NCBI RefSeq assembly: GCF_003076455.1
Contig: NZ_CP020918.1
Span: 2,764,001 to 2,828,000, forward strand
DNA: 64,000 nt
Origin: Flavobacterium faecale
GTDB taxonomy: Bacteria; Bacteroidota; Bacteroidia; Flavobacteriales; Flavobacteriaceae
Reading direction: 5' to 3'
Shown here: in pieces, positions 25,397 to 36,500 of the stretch
Position numbering within the stretch: the stretch's first letter is position 1
Layout: each line of letters starts with the position of its first letter
Notes under the pieces: generated by a model
Database searches by the model: none
What the model was told of the DNA's origin: nothing
What the model saw: only the letters and a program-made list of their open reading frames with translations
Translations under genes and position numbers: made by a program

Positions 25397-28054
25397 CTAT
25401 ACTTCAATACCTATCAATAAATCGGTTAAAAATAAGAAATTTAGCTGTATATATAGTGCTTTCTGCGCAATTTGTTGTAAAAGTTTTGCTATATATTGGT
25501 CAAATGGTCTTTTTTCTATATCAAAATTATCTCCTGGAATGTGATGCAAATCAATTCCGTTTTTTGCAATTTTCTTCCAACCCAATTCCAATGGCGCTAA
25601 ATCATACTCGGGATGGTCTTTAGACCGAATCAAATCAACTTTAATATCTTGTGGTTGTAATTGGTATCGATCTACAATTGTAGATACAATGTCTACTGCT
25701 TCATTAAATTTCTGTAATGCTATTTGCTCATCTTCAGTAATTTTACTTTCAGTGCTAAAATGTTTTTCTTTTAGATAGTTTCTTTTTGCATTGATACGAT
25801 TTTTGAATGCTTCGATACTAAGGAGCATTTGTTTTAAATAAATCAGTCGCTTGCGTGTACGGCTGTACTGGCGTACCCATTTTTTTTGTCGGAAACTTTT
25901 ATAATAATACGATGGATCTACAAAAGTGTCCACTAATGCAGTCATAGAAACTACTTTTCCTTCTGCCTTTAATTGTTTAGCCATTTCAAATGCCACTACA
26001 CCACCAAAACAAAAACCAGATAGCGCATAGGGGCCAGTAGGCTGAATTTTCAGCATAGCAGCTATGTAATGAGCGGCCATTTCTTCGATAGATTTATACC
26101 AATCGTCATATCCCTTTGGACCCACACCTTGAAAGGCATAGAAGGGTTGGTCATCATCAAAATGTTTGCTCATGTTTACAAATTGTATCACATTCAATCC
26201 ACCCGCATGCACCATGTATATAGGAGGTTTTGATCCAGTAATTTTTAAGGGCACCAAGCAGTCGGCAAAAACAATCCCATCTGTATGCAGTAATTTGGCA
26301 AATTTGGCTACAGTATTATGTTCAAATAAGGTTGGTAATGAGAATTTTTTTCCAGTACGTTTTTCAGTTTCTCCAATAATTTTAACTGCTTTTATCGAAT
26401 GACCACCAAGTTCAAAAAAATTGCTAAAAATATCAATAGTATCAATTTCTAGATTTTTCTCCCAAATTTCACTGATCAATTTTTCTTCTTCAGATCGTGC
26501 TATGGTTATTTTTTTCAAAAGTTGTGTTTCTTCCAAAAGTTGAAATAAAGCAGTCCTATCAATTTTGTCATTTAGGTTAACCGGAATACTATCAATCAGT
26601 TGGTATCGTTGTGGTACCATGAATTCAGGTAACTGTTCTAATAACTGCTCTCTGCAAAATGCAATAAAATCAGAGGTTGCTAAATCACTTTTTACAGGAA
26701 TGATAAAAGCAGCTAAAGTAGCATTTTGTGCAAGTACAACAGCCGATTTTACGCCTTCAATGGCCGCTAGTACGTTCTCTATTTCTCCAGTTTCAATGCG
26801 GTATCCCCTTATTTTTATCTGATGGTCTATTCTGCCTAAGCACACAATTTGTCCGTTACCATCCACTTTTCCTAGATCTCCAGTACGGTACATCTTTCGA
26901 TTATTAGTAACATCCTTAAAATAAGGAACAAAAAGTTGATCGTTAAGTTCTGGTCGGTTCAGGTAACCAGCTGATACACCATCACCACCAATCACTATTT
27001 CTCCAATTTCTCCTTCTTTGACCAAATTGCCATCGGTATCTAGTAAAAAGATGGTCGTATTAGCAATTGGTTTTCCTATGGTAATAAGTTCGTCTTGAGC
27101 TGTTATTGGAGTAATAATGGAGCAAACGGTAGTTTCTGTAGGCCCGTAAAAATTCCATACTTGGTCACATTTTTCTAGTAACTCCTTAGCCAGTGACAAT
27201 GGCAAAGGTTCTGCACCTGCTATGGCTTTTATATTTAAGGGAACAGTCCAGCCCGAATTAAGTAGCATTTGCCACATGCTCGGGGTACAAACCATTAGAG
27301 TAATCTGATCATCTTGAATTTTTTGTATCAATCGCTGTCCGTCTAATCGGGTTTCATTATCAACAATTACTACGCAGGCGCCAAAAAGTAGCGGAAGGTA
27401 GATTTCGATTACCATAGGATCAAATGAAATGGTGGTGACTGAAAATATTTTGTCCTTCTCCGTTATTTCAAGATCGTTTTTTAAAGCATACAAAAGATTC
27501 AGTATGTTACAATGGGCAACAACCACACCTTTTGGCTTTCCTGTAGAGCCGGAGGTATATATGATGTAGGCTCCTGTTGTAGGATGTACACGATGATCTA
27601 AAGGTTGTGTTGGAAATTCTTCTGCGCTTACCAAAAGGTCGCTAATGGCATACGACTGATTCCCAGTGGTATTGTTATTTAATTTGGCTACTCCAATATG
27701 AAAACGAGCAGAAGCATCTTCAATCATCAGTTTCAATCTCGCTTCTGGATAAGAGGTATCTACGGGTATATAAGCGGCCCCACACTGCAAAATAGCAAAA
27801 AGAGTCGCAATTAATTCGGGAGAACGTTCCAATGAAACAGCCACAACATCTCCTGATCGAACGCCCTCAGACAACAAAAACTGAGCAGTTTTATTGATCA
27901 TGAAATCCAATTCTTGGTAGGACAGTTTTTGTTCCCCATCTTCTATCGCAATTGCATGGGGGTTTTGTTGCACCCGTGCCGAAAAAAGATCGTGTAGGGT
28001 ACTTTGAGGATACACCAACTTTGGACCACTAATTATTGAATTACCATTTTTCAT
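25397..28054 (-). CDS. NRPS-like A-PCP-TE protein with altered thioesterase active site (NRPS-2)
   Basis: An 885-residue protein without a condensation domain. The adenylation domain (about 10-510) has IYTSGSTGKPKG, SFDPMVIEIY, FYGPTE, YRTGDLG and NDKIDR. The carrier domain has FFELGGHSI with Ser553. The thioesterase-like domain (about 610-865) reads GFCFGG, with Cys682 in place of the nucleophilic Ser. The usual catalytic His is replaced by Asn843 in PGDNFDIEKRP. The inferred specificity residues D-P-I-C-A-A-F-V-C-K are unfamiliar. Free-standing A-T-TE enzymes in other organisms dimerise aryl pyruvates or release simple acids; this one could instead hand its aminoacyl group to a partner C domain. 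It is preceded by a 545-bp spacer with a terminator, so it may have its own promoter. The final 20 residues (from about 866) lie beyond the family's end. Confidence 0.9.
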   Translation of the reverse strand: MKNGNSIISGPKLVYPQSTLHDLFSARVQQNPHAIAIEDGEQKLSYQELDFMINKTAQFLLSEGVRSGDVVAVSLERSPELIATLFAILQCGAAYIPVDTSYPEARLKLMIEDASARFHIGVAKLNNNTTGNQSYAISDLLVSAEEFPTQPLDHRVHPTTGAYIIYTSGSTGKPKGVVVAHCNILNLLYALKNDLEITEKDKIFSVTTISFDPMVIEIYLPLLFGACVVIVDNETRLDGQRLIQKIQDDQITLMVCTPSMWQMLLNSGWTVPLNIKAIAGAEPLPLSLAKELLEKCDQVWNFYGPTETTVCSIITPITAQDELITIGKPIANTTIFLLDTDGNLVKEGEIGEIVIGGDGVSAGYLNRPELNDQLFVPYFKDVTNNRKMYRTGDLGKVDGNGQIVCLGRIDHQIKIRGYRIETGEIENVLAAIEGVKSAVVLAQNATLAAFIIPVKSDLATSDFIAFCREQLLEQLPEFMVPQRYQLIDSIPVNLNDKIDRTALFQLLEETQLLKKITIARSEEEKLISEIWEKNLEIDTIDIFSNFFELGGHSIKAVKIIGETEKRTGKKFSLPTLFEHNTVAKFAKLLHTDGIVFADCLVPLKITGSKPPIYMVHAGGLNVIQFVNMSKHFDDDQPFYAFQGVGPKGYDDWYKSIEEMAAHYIAAMLKIQPTGPYALSGFCFGGVVAFEMAKQLKAEGKVVSMTALVDTFVDPSYYYKSFRQKKWVRQYSRTRKRLIYLKQMLLSIEAFKNRINAKRNYLKEKHFSTESKITEDEQIALQKFNEAVDIVSTIVDRYQLQPQDIKVDLIRSKDHPEYDLAPLELGWKKIAKNGIDLHHIPGDNFDIEKRPFDQYIAKLLQQIAQKALYIQLNFLFLTDLLIGIEV

Positions 28055-28599
28055 TCTAAACTAAATTAATGCGAACTAATTTACTATCAAAAACTTGTAA
28101 TCGTATTTTATTTTTAATTTTAAATCAAGACTAGCTATGCTATGTCTTATGATAAGTGTTTAGTTCTGCGGTTATTATGTTGAAGTTAGCTATTTCCAAT
28201 AGAAGTTTTTTTAACTAAAGAAACATCTTTTTCTCTCTCTGGAAAATCTTCAACAGAACAAAAAAACCACTTTTATTGCAAAAGTGGTTTAATTTTCTGT
28301 ATACAGCAGGTATAATCGTTAAACTGCCTTAGTTGTAAGGTTATAGAAGTTTCATTCGATACTAATCAGCATCACTTTAAAAACTTATTTTAAGCGAACA
28401 ATTAAAAAACGGCATCAATAAATGCTTGCTAAAAAAAGTATTTAAGTTTAAAATTGGATGATCATGTCAATATTTTTTTTTCGAAAGAGAAAATAATTTA
28501 ACTAAATGGTATGATTGTAATTCGTTGTTTTTCAATAAAATGAATCATTATTTTTTTATTCGAACTAATTGCATGCTGTCCTTCAATTTGATTAACAGA
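28055..28599. other. Intergenic region, 545 bp, between NRPS-3 and NRPS-2
   Basis: No gene was seen. It contains a strong hairpin terminator (28258-28290). The segment between the terminator and the NRPS-2 start (28055-28257) must hold any separate promoter, but no clear TAnnTTTG box was found. The end next to NRPS-3 (28561-28599) is identical to the sequence after the NRPS-4 stop codon. Confidence 0.6.
28258..28290 (-). terminator. Rho-independent terminator inside the NRPS cluster
   Basis: AAACCACTTTT (28264-28274) pairs exactly with AAAAGTGGTTT (28280-28290), an 11-bp stem with a 5-nt loop. On the minus strand it is followed by a T-run, so it should stop or reduce transcription after NRPS-3 and before NRPS-2. 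Confidence 0.7.
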
Positions 28600-29300
28600 T
28601 TAAATTGAAACTGCTCTTTCATTCAAAATAGTTTGAAGTAAACCAGCTAGTGCCATATCATTTGGAGGCGCAACAATGTCCAGATGATTACCAGAAACCT
28701 CATGAATTATAATCCCATTTGGAACTGCTTTTTTCCAACCCAAATAAATAGGATCGGTCTTGTATTGCTTATCATCTTTTGATCGAAATAAATCAACACT
28801 AAAAGACTGCGGTTTCAATTGATACAAATCAACAATCCCATTAACCTTTTCGACTGCAGCTATAAATTGTGCGAAAGCTTCTGCTTCCTTGGCCGTTTTA
28901 GTAGGGTTTTCATCCACATATTTTTTAAACAAATAATCTTTTTTGGCTAGCGTACGGTCTTTCATGGCCGTCCAACTAAAAATCATTTCCTTAAAGAAAT
29001 TAATTCTTTTCTTTCGTACCGATATTTGTCTACTAATCTCTTTTTCTTGAATGGTATTTTTATAATAAGCGTGATCTACCGTAGTATCAAGTAAAGCTGT
29101 TAATAGCACTTTTCGACCTTGTTCTTCCAACTGACGTGTCATCTCAAAAGCAACCACACCACCAAACGAAAAGCCGGCTAGCGCATAGGGCCCAGAAGGG
29201 TATAAGGCTACAATGGCTTCAATGTATTGTGCTGCCATATCCTCGATAGAATGATACCAATCGTCATAAGGGCGAGCAGTACCTTGGATGCCATACACGG
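28561..29300. repeat. Duplicated thioesterase segment, copy A (3' end of NRPS-3)
   Basis: This segment is highly similar to 32785-33525, at a constant offset of 4224 bp near the stop codons. The 39 bp after the stop codon are identical in the two copies, so the homology runs past the gene. Similarity fades near the start of the thioesterase domain. The adenylation and condensation domains are far less alike, which points to local duplication or gene conversion. Confidence 0.75.
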
Positions 29301-32300
29301 GTTGGTCTGGATCAAAGTGTTTGCTAATACTTGCAAAATTCAAAACATTGAGTCCCGCACCGTGAATTAAAAATAGAGGTGGTTTGGTACCAGAGGCTTT
29401 CAAAGGAACAAGACAACTCACAGTATTGTCTTCTGAGGAGTCTAATAATTTTGCAAACTGTTCCACTGTTGGATGTGTAAAAAGTAAAGAAAGCGGGAAT
29501 CGTATTCCAAAACTTTTTTCAATTTCGATCATAACTTTTACCGCAACAATAGAATGCCCACCTAATTCAAAAAAATTAGTAAAAATATCAATGGGAGCAA
29601 TTTGTAGCTGTTTTTCCCAAATCGATGCAATCGCAAGTTCATTTTCGTTTCTTGCTGTTGTAGTATCAGAAGCAGGATTAATGGTATAATTTGACAATGC
29701 CTTTTTATCAATTTTACCATTTAAAGTTGTAGGTAGGACTTCAATCACATTAAAATCATGCGGAACCAATTTTGGAGGTAAATGCTGTTGCATTTGTTCT
29801 CTCCAAAACGGAATTTTTGCCTTAGCGTCACTTATGGAGTCGGTTGGTACTATGTGCGCAATTAGGAAATTGGCTGTGGCTAGAACGACTGCTTGTTTAA
29901 TTCCTGGTAATAAGAGCAGGGCTTGCTCAACTTCACCAGGCTCTATACGATGTCCTCTAATTTTTACTTGTTGATCCAATCTACCCAAATACTCAATTTC
30001 GTTAGTCGCTAGTAACTTACCCAAGTCACCAGTTCGATAAATAAGATCTTCCTCGGATGAAGATAAAGTGTTGGTAATGAATTTTTCTTCTGTTAATTTT
30101 GGTTTATGCCAATATCCCTTAGAAACACCATCGCCTGCAATTGCAATTTCACCCACAATACCTTGAGGTAATAGATTTCCTTTTTTATCAATAATATAAA
30201 CTTGCGTATTGGCTATCGGGCTACCAATCGTAACAATTTCGTCCTCAAATTTTATTTCTTTGATGATGGAGTAGATGGTGGTTTCTGTTGGGCCATATCC
30301 GTTCCATAGTGTTTCACATCGGCTTGTTAGTGCTCGGGCAAGATCGAGAGGCATAGCTTCGCCTCCACAAATCGCTTTTAAAGGTAGTTTTTCTGTCCAA
30401 CCGGAGTCGAGCAGCATGTACCAAGAAATGGGAGTTGCCTGCAAGAAGGTAACCTTCTCTTTCCTCATTAAATCTAAAAGTAATCGACCATCACGTGCTG
30501 TCTCTTGATTAGCGATTTGCAAAGATGCTCCAGAAATTAGTGGTAAGTACAGTTCTACGCCTGCGATATCGAAAGATATAGTTGTAATCGAAAGAAATTT
30601 ATCAGAAGAACCTATTCCTGTTTTCTCCTTCATACCTATAAGAAGATTGACAAGATTATGATGTGTAATAGGTACTCCTTTCGGTTTTCCGGTGGATCCA
30701 GAGGTATATAGTAAATAGGCTAGACTGTCGGTACTGAACGGAACAGCTACGGGTGTAGCGGGAAAGGTTTCTAATTGTGCAAAAATATCCTCAATAAAAA
30801 AAGTATGCTCCACCTGTGGTGCTACTGCAAAAATGGTCTTAGCAGTTAGTAGTAATGTAGCTTGAGAATCACTAATCATGTAATCTAACCGTGCAGCAGG
30901 ATATTCAGGATCCAAAGGAAGGTAAGCAGCTCCACATTGCAGTATCGCAAGAAGAGTACTAACTAATTCGGCTCCTCTTGGAAGCGACACTGCTACTATT
31001 TCGCCTGGTTGCAAGCCCTTCTTTAACAAATAATGAGCTATTTGATTTACTTGTGCTTGTAGTTCTTGATAAGTTAATTCTTTTCCGTCGGCATATATTG
31101 CTACATTATTTGGAGTTTTTACCATTTGTATTTGAACTATCTCAAATACGTTAGCAGTTGGCATGAGTACTTCAGTGTCATTTAACTGTTTATAATCCTT
31201 TAAATAACTACTGTATATGGTATCACTTATTTTACGACTAGGGTATTCGGTGATTGATTTTATCAGTTTCGAATAGGTCTCCATCATTTTATAAATGCTC
31301 TCAGGTTTAAAGAGAGCCGTATTAAACGACCATTCAAAAACTAAATTCTCTTCAGTTCCTGTTGCATTAACGAAGATTTCAAAAATTTCAAAAGACCTTG
31401 GGTTGCTTTTGCTGCTACAATTTAGATCGTGAAAGCTAGTAGTCTCTTCTTTTGCAGAATCAACATTAAATACGATAGGGACTAATGGAATTCTAGAAAG
31501 ATCTCGATTTGGATTAAGTACTTCCAAAAGTTGACCAAAAGTAACACGAGGATGCTCATAGGCAGCTGCTAATTCAGATTTTCGTTTAAGGAGATAATCT
31601 TCAAAAGTAGTCTCTGGATCCATTTTGAACCGTAAGGGTAATAGATTTGCACAATGGCCTACAACTTCAGACATGCCTAACGCTATTTGTCCAGGAAAAG
31701 GTAGTCCTATTACCAATTCTTCTTGAGCAGTGATTTGGTGTAAAAAAACTTCAAAGCTTGCCAATAGGGTAGTGTTGAAGCTCGTCCCCGAAGCAGTGCT
31801 TATTTTTTTCAAAGCTTTTAATAGTGACGAATCAATAGCAATGTCTATTCGTGCACTAGCATAAGTTCGGAAATTAGGTCTTGGATAGTCAATAGGGAGA
31901 TTGACTTCGGGTGTACCTTCCTTATACATGTCCAACCAAAATTTTTCAGAAACCTTATGCTCAGCTGATGCATTATATGTTAATTTTTCAGAGGCATAGT
32001 CATTAAAAGACATAGCAGCGGCTAAGTGTGCTTCTTTATCGAGGCAAAAACTCGTGTAAAGGGTAGCCAAATCGTTACGTACAATCTCAAAAGACCAAGC
32101 ATCGCAAACAATATGATGTGCGGTAATAAGTAAAATATGTTTGTTTTCATCCAATTTAATCAGGTTAAACCTTATTAAGGGACCATGAGAAAGATCAAAT
32201 AAATAGTTGGTATCTTCTTGGATAAGGAGTGAAACTTTTTCTTGCTGTTGATCAATAGAAAAATCCGTGAAATCATACTGCTCCAGTGGTAGCACTAATT

Positions 32301-32565
32301 TTTTAGATATAGTCATGTAAACACCAGCAGATCCAAAGGTTGCTCGTAGTGATTCATGTCGATCTGCTACGGCTTGGATAGCAGCAGATAGATGCTCAAC
32401 CTGTAATGGACCCGTGAACTCTAAAGAGGAGGATTCGTTATAGGCTTGATTTGCTTCAGATCCACCGACAGTACAAGCAACCCAAAGCGCTGACTGTGCC
32501 TTGGTCATTCGTACTACAAATTCTGTTTCAAGACCTACAGAAGGGTCATAGTTTTGTGGTAACAT
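28600..32565 (-). CDS. Non-ribosomal peptide synthetase module C-A-PCP-TE (NRPS-3)
   Basis: A 1321-residue module. In the condensation domain (about 18-450) the catalytic motif reads HHIVCDA (His150, His151, Asp155, Ala156): the final Gly is replaced by Ala, the catalytic second His remains. The adenylation domain (about 465-955) has LYTSGSTGKPKG, SFDIAGVELY, GYGPTE, YRTGDLG and NGKIDK. The carrier Ser is Ser1005 in FFELGGHSI. The thioesterase has GFSFGG with Ser1133 and SGNHLDIVAPP with the likely catalytic His. The specificity residues read by eye are D-I-V-A-A-C-G-I-Y-K. Its thioesterase and 3' flank are nearly identical to those of NRPS-4. A 258-bp spacer separates it from NRPS-4 upstream. 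Confidence 0.93.
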   Translation of the reverse strand: MLPQNYDPSVGLETEFVVRMTKAQSALWVACTVGGSEANQAYNESSSLEFTGPLQVEHLSAAIQAVADRHESLRATFGSAGVYMTISKKLVLPLEQYDFTDFSIDQQQEKVSLLIQEDTNYLFDLSHGPLIRFNLIKLDENKHILLITAHHIVCDAWSFEIVRNDLATLYTSFCLDKEAHLAAAMSFNDYASEKLTYNASAEHKVSEKFWLDMYKEGTPEVNLPIDYPRPNFRTYASARIDIAIDSSLLKALKKISTASGTSFNTTLLASFEVFLHQITAQEELVIGLPFPGQIALGMSEVVGHCANLLPLRFKMDPETTFEDYLLKRKSELAAAYEHPRVTFGQLLEVLNPNRDLSRIPLVPIVFNVDSAKEETTSFHDLNCSSKSNPRSFEIFEIFVNATGTEENLVFEWSFNTALFKPESIYKMMETYSKLIKSITEYPSRKISDTIYSSYLKDYKQLNDTEVLMPTANVFEIVQIQMVKTPNNVAIYADGKELTYQELQAQVNQIAHYLLKKGLQPGEIVAVSLPRGAELVSTLLAILQCGAAYLPLDPEYPAARLDYMISDSQATLLLTAKTIFAVAPQVEHTFFIEDIFAQLETFPATPVAVPFSTDSLAYLLYTSGSTGKPKGVPITHHNLVNLLIGMKEKTGIGSSDKFLSITTISFDIAGVELYLPLISGASLQIANQETARDGRLLLDLMRKEKVTFLQATPISWYMLLDSGWTEKLPLKAICGGEAMPLDLARALTSRCETLWNGYGPTETTIYSIIKEIKFEDEIVTIGSPIANTQVYIIDKKGNLLPQGIVGEIAIAGDGVSKGYWHKPKLTEEKFITNTLSSSEEDLIYRTGDLGKLLATNEIEYLGRLDQQVKIRGHRIEPGEVEQALLLLPGIKQAVVLATANFLIAHIVPTDSISDAKAKIPFWREQMQQHLPPKLVPHDFNVIEVLPTTLNGKIDKKALSNYTINPASDTTTARNENELAIASIWEKQLQIAPIDIFTNFFELGGHSIVAVKVMIEIEKSFGIRFPLSLLFTHPTVEQFAKLLDSSEDNTVSCLVPLKASGTKPPLFLIHGAGLNVLNFASISKHFDPDQPVYGIQGTARPYDDWYHSIEDMAAQYIEAIVALYPSGPYALAGFSFGGVVAFEMTRQLEEQGRKVLLTALLDTTVDHAYYKNTIQEKEISRQISVRKKRINFFKEMIFSWTAMKDRTLAKKDYLFKKYVDENPTKTAKEAEAFAQFIAAVEKVNGIVDLYQLKPQSFSVDLFRSKDDKQYKTDPIYLGWKKAVPNGIIIHEVSGNHLDIVAPPNDMALAGLLQTILNERAVSI

Positions 32566-32784
32566 ATTGTCTTGGGGTATTTATTATACGCATATTTACA
32601 TACGCTAACTTGTAAGTTGGGAGTCCTTTACGAAAATATACGATAAGACTTCATAATATGAAGTTACAAATTATTTTTGTTTTAAGTTCTTTTTTTAATC
32701 CCGAAAAATGCTAAACAGCTAATTACTATAATTACTTTTAACATATAAACATTTGTTTTTCAGAAGAATACATTTTTTTTGTTT

Positions 32785-33525
32785 CGAACTAATTGCATGC
32801 TGTCCTTCAATTTGATTAACAGATTAAATTGAAGCTGCTCTTTCATTCAAAATAGTTTGAAGTAAACCAGCTAGTGCTATATCATTTGGAGGCGCAACAA
32901 TTTCTAGATGGTTACCGGAAACTTCATGAATTCTAATCCCATTTGGAACTGCTTTTTTCCAACCCAAATAAATAGGATCGGTCTTGTATTGCACATCATC
33001 TTTTGATCGAAATAAATCAACACTAAAAGATTGCGGTTTCAATTGATACAAATCAACAATGCCATTGACCATTTCGTTTGCGGCAGTAAATTGAGCCAAG
33101 GCGTCTGCTTCTTTCGCTGTCATAATGGTATCTTGATCTACATATTTTTGAAACAAATAATCTTTTTTGGCTAGCGTACGGTCTTTCATGGCACGCCAGC
33201 TAAACAGCATTTCCATTAAAAAACTCATTCTTTTCTTTCGTACGGATACTTGTCTGCTATATTCTTTCTTTCGAATAGAATTTTGATAATAGGCATGATC
33301 TACGGTAGTATCAAGTAAAGCGGTTAATATCACTTTTCGACCTTGTTCTTCCAATTGACGCGTCATCTCAAAAGCTACCACTCCGCCAAAAGAAAAACCC
33401 GCTAGCGCATAAGGACCAGAAGGGTATAAGGCTACAATGGCTTCAATATATTGTGCTGCCATATCCTCGATAGAATGATACCAATCGCTATAGGGGCGAG
33501 CAGTACCCTGAATACCGTACACTGG
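32785..33525. repeat. Duplicated thioesterase segment, copy B (3' end of NRPS-4)
   Basis: Partner of 28561-29300. It covers most of the NRPS-4 thioesterase and the first 39 bp after its stop codon. Both copies keep the active-site Ser and His. Confidence 0.75.
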
Positions 33526-36500
33526 CTGGTCAGGATCAAAATGTTTGCTGAGGTCTACGAAATTCAAGATATTAAGACCTGCACCATGTATAATAAACAG
33601 GGGCGGTTTGTTTCCAGATTTTTGTAAAGGAACCAAACAAGAAGTCGAAAGTTGGGTTTTACTTTGTATTAATTTCGCGAATTTTTCAACTGTAGAATGT
33701 TCAAAAAGTGATGATATCGGATACGTTTTGCCTGTTTTTTTCTCAAATTCAGACATGACTTTTACTGCAATAATCGAATGACCACCCATTTCGAAAAAAT
33801 TACTAAAAATATCAATAGTCGGTAACTTTAAGTGCTTTTTCCAGATTTCAGCAACCAAAACTTCTTCGTCAGTTCTAGGCGGGCTAAAGCTAGCCGTTGC
33901 ATTAATTTTTGCTTTAAGTTGCAACAGTGCTTTGTCATCGATTTTTCCGTTGGTAGTCATCGGAATTTGATCTACAAAATAGAACACAGATGGCACCATA
34001 AACGAGGGTAGCTGAATCGTTAAGTGATTACGAACTTGCATTAAAAGTGTTGCTTCATCAGTTGTAGTTTTCTGTGGAATTAAAAATGCGATTAACGAGT
34101 CATTATCGGTTAAGACTACAGCAGTTTTTATTTCGTTAAGGTTTGTAATAGCATGTTCTATTTCTCCTAATTCTATACGATAACCTCTTATTTTTACTTG
34201 ATTATCGGCTCTGCCAATGTATTGGATAGTATTGTTGTCCAATAACTTCCCAATATCGCCTGATAAATACTGTTTGCCTCCCAATTGATCTGTGAAATTA
34301 GGAAAAACATAACGCTCATCGGTTAGTTCTTGCTGTCCCAAATAGCCCGATGATACACCTGCTCCTGATATTGCAATTTCACCCAACTGCCCTTTTTTTA
34401 CAGGTTGTCCTAGTGCATTCAACAAGTGAATTTGAGTGTTGGCAATAGGTTTTCCAATAGCAATAAACGCATCGTCTTTATTGATTTGAGATAAAATACA
34501 ACATACAGTAGTTTCGGTAGGACCGTATATATTCCATAAAGATTGGCAACGGTCCAAAAGTTCTTTGGCTAGCGTTAATGGAACGGCTTCGCCACCAATC
34601 AAAGCTTTGATAGACAAAGGAGCATCCCAACCCGAATCGAGAAGGATTTGCCATATCGTAGGCGTTCCCCACATGAGTGTAATAGCTTCGTCTGCCATTT
34701 TTTGAAGCAATAATCGTCCATCACGTCGTGTTTGCTCATCGACCATGACGATAGTTGCCCCGTGCAATAAGGGTAAAAACGTTTCCATGACCATAGCGTC
34801 AAAAGAAATGGTAGTTAAACAAAGCACTTTATCATTCGAGTCAATTCCTGGTTCTTTCGCCATAGAACACACAAGATTAGACACATTTTTATGCATTACT
34901 TGCACTCCTTTTGGTTTTCCTGTTGATCCTGAGGTATAAATGATATAGGCTATTTCGTTTGGTGAAACGGAATTGCTCAAAGGCTTGCTATCAAATGGTT
35001 TGCTTTTTTCGAGCAAAATAGCAATAGTGTACGCTTTTTGAGTCAGTTCAAACAGTTCGGTCTCCTTTTGCCCTATAAAAAACTGTGCGTTTGAATCTTC
35101 TATCATTAATTTCTGTCTCGCCTGCGGGTAGGCTGGATCGATAGGTACGTAAGCGGCTCCGCATTGTAGTACTGCAAAAATGGTCATCAACAATTCAGGA
35201 GATCTATCCAAAGAGATAGCAACTATTTGTCCAGAACACAAGCCTTGCGACGATAAATAATTTGCCATCTGATTGGCAGATTGCCATAGCTCAATATAGG
35301 TAACCGTTCTATTTCCGTCAATAACCGCAACAGCATCAGGTGTACGGGTCACTTGCGCTGCAAAAAGCTCGTGCAAATTGTGATCAGGAAATAGGGTTTC
35401 AGTCTGATTGAGCACAGTATAATCTGCTGAAAAGTCCTCATAAACTATGTCACCAATAGTTTGATTAGGATTTTCAGCTACACGTTTCATAATGTTTTCG
35501 AATGATAACATCATTGCTTCAATGGTTTTAGCTTCGAACAAGGCCGTCTTGTAGGACCATTCGAAGATAAAATTTTCACCTTTTTCGCTAAGATTTAAAA
35601 ACAGTTCGAAAGATTCAAAGGCTTTAGGATTGCTTTGACGCGTAAATTGTAAATCAGCAAATTGAACTCCATTGTTCATACCTAAATCAACATTAAAAAC
35701 TACCGGAAGTAAAGGAACTCTTGATGGGTCACGCGCTATAGGTAATTTTTGTAACAATTGCCCAAAAGTTAAATTTGGATACTCATAGGCATCAAGTAAT
35801 TCTGATTTTCTTTTCTTTAGGTAAGTAGTAAACTCACTATTTGCCTCTATGCTACTTCTTAAAGGTAAAAGGTTGACACAATGCCCAATTAAATGCGACA
35901 TTTCTTTTACGGGTTGGCCTGCAAAAGGCATACCGATGACCAAATCATTCTGCCCTGTAATTTTGTACAATAAAAGTTCAAAAATAGTAACAAGGGTAGT
36001 AACCAAACTTGTTCCTGCTTGGCGTCCTGTTTGCTTAATTTGAGCTACTAAAGCCGCGTTTAGTTCGAAATCCAATCGGTTTCCTTCATACGTTTTTAGC
36101 TGAGGTCTTATAAAATCTGTTGGGAGGTCAAGAAGCGGAATGTCCTCCTCAAACTGTGAAAGCCAAAAGTTCTCTGTTGCTATATTCTCTTCCGATTGTA
36201 AATAATGAAGTTCCTCAGTTGCATAAGCACTAAAGGGTACAGCATTTTCAAGGATTGGCGTTTGCTTTTTAGCATGAGCAGTATACAAGGCACCTAGATC
36301 TTGAAACAATACTCCAAAGGACCATCCATCGCATACAATATGATGTGCTGTAAGGACAAGTGTATATTTCGTTGCTGAATGTTGAAAAAGAGCCACCTTA
36401 ATTAGAGGACCATGCACAAGATCAAATAGAAAATGGGCATCATTTCGAACATAATTTGATACTATATTCTCTTGATTGGTTTCCGTTTCATTGCTTAAAT

